NCBI GenBank assembly: GCA_003220435.1
Contig: QHSL01000078.1
Location: 1 to 64,000, forward strand
Origin: Candidatus Rokuibacteriota bacterium
GTDB lineage: Bacteria > Methylomirabilota > Methylomirabilia > Rokubacteriales > CSP1-6
Reading direction: 5' to 3'
Length of the DNA stretch: 64,000 nt
Shown here: in pieces, positions 61,042-64,000 of the stretch
Numbering within the stretch: the stretch's first letter is position 1
Layout: the number at the start of each line of letters is the position of its first letter
Program-made: the position numbers and the translations under genes
Notes under the pieces: model-generated
The model's database searches: none
What the model was told of the DNA's origin: nothing
What the model saw: the letters and a program-made list of their open reading frames with translations, nothing else

Positions 61042-62018
61042 TGAGGCAGCGGGTCGCCATCACCGGCGTCGCCGTCGTGGACGAGCGGACTCCCGACGTC
61101 GCGAGCTGGCTCGCGGATGAGGCGGAAGCCCGGCGCCTCTCGCGCATATGCCAGTTGACCGTGGCGGCCGGTCGCCGCGCACTGGCCGACGCCGACCTCG
61201 ACGCCCAGGGCGGACTGGCGGTGCTGGTCGGCACCGAGTTCGGCGACATGGTCTCGACGATCTCGTTCGTCGACGGGTACCTGAGCCGGGGGCCGGGAGG
61301 CCTCTCGGCGCTTCTGTTCCCGCACACGGTCATGAACACGATGGCGGCGACGACGGCGATCGCCGTTTCGGCGAAGGACCTCTCGCTGACCCTCAGCGCG
61401 CTGACGGTCGCCGGCGAGCTGGCGATCGCGCGTGGGGCCGCGGCGATCCGCGCGGGCCGCGTCGGCGCGTGCCTCGCCGGCGGCGCCGACGAGCCCGCCC
61501 CGCTCGTGATGAGCGCGCTGGGCGAGGCCGGCGCCGCGCCCGAGCTCCGGGCGGCCGGTGCGGGCTTCGTCGTGCTCGAGGCGCTCGACGGCGCGCGCGC
61601 GCGGGGCGCGCGGGTCCTGGGCGAGATCGTCGGCGCTGCCTGGCGTGCGGTGCCGGCCCGTCCCCACCGCATCGGGAGCACCGCGAGCTCGCGCGCGATC
61701 GCCGCCGCGCTCGAGGAGGCGGGCGGGCACGCGGCCGAGGTCGGCCGAGTCTACACGAGCGCGAACGGCGACGGCCCCCGCGAGGAGTGGGAGCGCGCGC
61801 TGGTCGACGCCGCGCTGGCGCCGCACCGCCCGCCGTACCAGTCGCCGAGCGTGCCGGCCGGCCGCCACTCCGGCCTGGCGGCGCAGTCCGTCGCGAGCGC
61901 GGCGTCGGAGGCGGGCGACCGGCTTGCGCTCGTCCACGCGGTGGCCCGCGGCGGCAACCAGGTCGCGATCGTAGTGCGTAGCGCCAGCCGAGCCGGTGCC
62001 ACGGCTCTCATTCCTTGA
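61041..62018 (+). CDS. KS-like protein without active-site Cys (CLF-like 2)
   Basis: 325 residues with ketosynthase fold signatures (VAITGVAVVDERTP, LVGTEFGDM, TMAATTAIAVSAKDLSLTLS). The nucleophile position reads SAKDLSLTLSALTVAGELAI with no Cys, and HGTGTP and the second His motif are degraded (YTSANGDGP). It is a second chain-length-factor-like subunit, partner of KS2. TGATG overlap with KS2. It also carries a C-terminal PSVPAGRHSGLAAQS segment where KS enzymes have their KAGLGH motif. Confidence 0.78.
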   Translation: MRQRVAITGVAVVDERTPDVASWLADEAEARRLSRICQLTVAAGRRALADADLDAQGGLAVLVGTEFGDMVSTISFVDGYLSRGPGGLSALLFPHTVMNTMAATTAIAVSAKDLSLTLSALTVAGELAIARGAAAIRAGRVGACLAGGADEPAPLVMSALGEAGAAPELRAAGAGFVVLEALDGARARGARVLGEIVGAAWRAVPARPHRIGSTASSRAIAAALEEAGGHAAEVGRVYTSANGDGPREEWERALVDAALAPHRPPYQSPSVPAGRHSGLAAQSVASAASEAGDRLALVHAVARGGNQVAIVVRSASRAGATALIP

Positions 62019-63076
62019 GCGCGCTGATCATCGTTCCCGTCTTCAACGAGGCCGACACGGTGGGCCAGGTGGTGGCCGCGGCGCAGGCGCACGGCGCCGT
62101 GCTCGTCGTCGATGACGGCTCCCGCGACGGGAGCGCCGACATCGCCGGCCGCGCCGGCGCCGAGGTGATCCGTCACCCGTACCGGCTCGGCAAGGGCGAG
62201 GCGATCCGCACCGGCGTCACCGCGGCGCGGGCTCGAGGCGCATCGGTCGTGGTGACGCTCGACGGCGACGGGCAGCACAGTCCGGCGGAGCTCGGCGCGC
62301 TGCTCGCCGCGGCGCGGGCCATGCCGCGGACTATCGTGATCGGCGTCCGTCGCGATCCGACGAGCGGCCTGACCCCCGACCGGCTGAACGCGATGATGGT
62401 GGCCGGGTTCTTCGTCAACTGGGTGTGCGGGCTCAGGGTCGACGACACCCAGTCGGGCTTCCGGGCCTACCCGATCGGGCTCTTCGACGACGTCCGGCCT
62501 CGTCACGGCGGGTTCGTGTTCGAGACCGAGGTGCTGGTCGCCGGGGTCGCGCGCGGCTGGCACGTCCACGAGGTCCCGGTGACCACGCTTCCACGGGCCC
62601 GTCAGCGCAGCCGGTTCCGCCCGGTCAGCGACGGCGTCGCGATCGGCGGCTACCTCGCCGGGCGCGTGGCCGTGCGCTGGGCCATCGAGGCGGGGGCCCT
62701 CGTGGGCGCGCTCGTGAAGCCGTTCTTGGGCGAGCGCCGCCGGGCGCGGCACGCCGTGACGATGGAGCAGGCCGCGATCTACGCCGGCGCGCCGGCGCTG
62801 TGGGCGCTGTCGATCGGGAGCTCGGCGATCCAGCACGTCGTCAACCGCGTCAACCTGTGGCGGCGCGACCCCCGGCCCCGCCGGGCGCTGGTCGCCGCCC
62901 AGGCGACCGTCGCCGCGCCCCTCCTGCTCGGGCTCCTCGTGATGCAGGCGTTCGCGCCGCGCCGGATGCCCGACTTCGTCTCGCCGCTCGTGCGCTGGTT
63001 CTGCTCGCAGGACCGACTCGACGCCGAGCCCCAGCCCCTCGCCACCGTCGCGAACCCGGTCGGCCCGCACCGGTGA
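62015..63076 (+). CDS. Family 2 glycosyltransferase with membrane helices
   Basis: 353 residues. The GT-A domain opens with LIIVPVFNEADTVGQVVAAA and contains VVDDGSRDGSADIA, the DGDGQH metal site and DDTQSGFRAYPI, as in dolichyl-phosphate mannose synthase-like GT2 enzymes. Hydrophobic stretches follow in the C-terminal third. In polyene clusters such enzymes are often fused to or sit with acyltransferases that attach the pigment to a lipid or sugar head group. Start is a TTG overlapping the previous stop. Confidence 0.85.
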   Translation: MSALIIVPVFNEADTVGQVVAAAQAHGAVLVVDDGSRDGSADIAGRAGAEVIRHPYRLGKGEAIRTGVTAARARGASVVVTLDGDGQHSPAELGALLAAARAMPRTIVIGVRRDPTSGLTPDRLNAMMVAGFFVNWVCGLRVDDTQSGFRAYPIGLFDDVRPRHGGFVFETEVLVAGVARGWHVHEVPVTTLPRARQRSRFRPVSDGVAIGGYLAGRVAVRWAIEAGALVGALVKPFLGERRRARHAVTMEQAAIYAGAPALWALSIGSSAIQHVVNRVNLWRRDPRPRRALVAAQATVAAPLLLGLLVMQAFAPRRMPDFVSPLVRWFCSQDRLDAEPQPLATVANPVGPHR

Positions 63077-64000
63077 TGGCCGCGCCCCACGACGTCATCG
63101 TAGTCGGGGGAGGGCCAGCCGGCTCCACGACCGGCGCGTTCCTCGCCCGGGCCGGTCGACGCGTGCTCCTGTTCGAGCGCGAGGAGTTTCCACGATTCCA
63201 CGTCGGCGAGTCCTTGCTGCCGGCGACGCTGCCGATTCTCGAGCGGCTGGGCGCGTTGGCGGCCGTCGCGGAGCGCGGCTTCCAGACGAAATACGGCGCC
63301 GCCTTCTACGACCAGGAATCGGCCATCGAGCACACGTTCTACTTCCTCAGGGGCCAGCCCTGGCCGAGGTACTCGTACCAGGTCCGTCGCGCCGACTTCG
63401 ACGCGGTCCTGCTCGAGCACGCCGCGAAGCAAGGCGTCGAGGTGTGGCAGCGCGCGAGCGTGGAGTCGGTGGCGTTCGACCCCGACGGGGTGACGGTGTC
63501 GGCGCGCCACGACGGAGAGTCGCTCAGCGCGCGCGCGAGGTTCCTGGTGGACGCGAGCGGACGCGACGGACTGCTGGCCACCAAGCTCGGACACCGCGAG
63601 CGCATTCCCAACCTCGGCAAGGTCGCGCTGTTCGCCCACTTCCGCGGCGCCGAGCGCGCCCGGGGCCGCGACGAGGGCAACATCCAGATCCACGTCTTCG
63701 CGGACGGCTGGTTCTGGTGGATTCCGCTCGCCGGCGACCTCACCAGCGTCGGCTGCGTCATGCACGCGCGGACCGTGCGCGAGTGGTCGAGGAGCCTCGA
63801 GGCGCTCTACGGTGAGATGATCCGCCGGTGCGAGCGCGTCGCCCTCGGGCTGGTCGGTGCCGAGCGGGTGACCGAGATCCACCGGGCCGCCAACTTCTCC
63901 TACACGAACGGGCCGATCGTCGGCGACCGGTTCCTGGCGGTCGGCGACGCGGTGGCGTTCGTCGACCCGATCTTCTCGACCGGCGTGCACATCGCCATGC
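63076..64000 (+). CDS. Flavin-dependent halogenase-like oxidoreductase, 3' end outside the window
   Basis: 308 residues are visible. FAD-binding Rossmann motif VIVVGGGPAGSTTGAFLARAG, then FEREEFPRFHVGESLLP (the GES region of the tryptophan-halogenase family), the second flavin motif LVDASGRDGLL, WFWWIPLAGDLTSVG and FLAVGDAVAFVDPIFSTGVH. The WFWWIPL segment resembles the WxWxIP motif of true halogenases, but many related enzymes are dehydrogenases or hydroxylases. A close relative is part of xanthomonadin/aryl-polyene clusters. TGATG overlap with the glycosyltransferase. Confidence 0.85.
   Translation, partial: MAAPHDVIVVGGGPAGSTTGAFLARAGRRVLLFEREEFPRFHVGESLLPATLPILERLGALAAVAERGFQTKYGAAFYDQESAIEHTFYFLRGQPWPRYSYQVRRADFDAVLLEHAAKQGVEVWQRASVESVAFDPDGVTVSARHDGESLSARARFLVDASGRDGLLATKLGHRERIPNLGKVALFAHFRGAERARGRDEGNIQIHVFADGWFWWIPLAGDLTSVGCVMHARTVREWSRSLEALYGEMIRRCERVALGLVGAERVTEIHRAANFSYTNGPIVGDRFLAVGDAVAFVDPIFSTGVHIAM

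Overview
The window is about 64 kb of very GC-rich, tightly packed bacterial chromosome. It has an outer membrane (type II secretion, two TonB-dependent receptors, TonB), signal-peptide and Tat-signal proteins, and many GTG/TTG starts with 4-nt NTGA overlaps inside operons. Gene content and style fit a Gram-negative soil or subsurface lineage such as Candidatus Rokubacteria/Methylomirabilota or a deltaproteobacterium. That placement is inference: no rRNA or tRNA gene is visible, and there is no IS element or CRISPR array.

Layout. 1-1.1 kb: fragment of a secreted beta-propeller-like gene and a small exported protein. 1.5-12.9 kb: one minus-strand type II secretion operon (gspE-F-G-H-I-J-K-L-M-C-D) ending in a hairpin terminator. 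12.9-16.7 kb: ZIP metal transporter, aroQ, an ECF sigma factor fused in frame to a membrane helix and an exported domain, and an acyl-CoA carboxylase carboxyltransferase. 16.7-19.9 kb: GTP-type PEP carboxykinase with a disrupted 3' end, then cobS and a cobC-like phosphatase. 19.9-24.8 kb: a gamma-glutamyltranspeptidase remnant, a DUF2059-like exported protein, DUF3047, an S4 RNA-binding protein, DUF169 plus a cyclic-nucleotide-binding-domain protein, and a Tat-exported metallo-beta-lactamase-fold protein. 24.9-27.7 kb: hybrid histidine kinase and an HTH-receiver regulator.

27.8-39.9 kb is a cobalamin regulon. Riboswitch 1 precedes cobU-cobT-btuF-btuC-btuD. Riboswitch 2 precedes btuB-cbiZ-tonB-(unknown small protein)-(outer-membrane-like protein)-cobQ-cobD. 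Together these import corrinoids, strip cobinamides to cobyric acid (CbiZ), and rebuild the nucleotide loop (CobD, CobU, CobT, and CobS upstream). No corrin-ring genes are present. A second TonB receptor and a NarX/NarL-type two-component pair follow on the minus strand.

44.2-56.6 kb is a housekeeping block: argS, SPOR protein, hpt, ftsH-folP-glmM-acpS, a lipoprotein, nnr, tsaE, radC, a small gene, a gap with DnaA-box-like sites, and pyrD. 56.6-64 kb is the start of a plus-strand biosynthetic cluster: lipoprotein with a possible papain-like triad, ketosynthase, Cys-less KS-like partner, acyl carrier protein, second ketosynthase, second Cys-less partner, family 2 glycosyltransferase and a flavin-dependent halogenase-like oxidoreductase cut by the window edge. 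It looks like a type II polyene (aryl-polyene/xanthomonadin-like) pathway with two KS/chain-length-factor pairs.

Most interesting items: the sigma factor-membrane fusion, the two-pair ketosynthase cluster with its lipoprotein, the unknown small gene inside the B12 operon, missing canonical start codons for gspG and cobD (gspG beside a 29-bp inverted repeat), and a recurring TGCTAnnnT motif directly before start codons.
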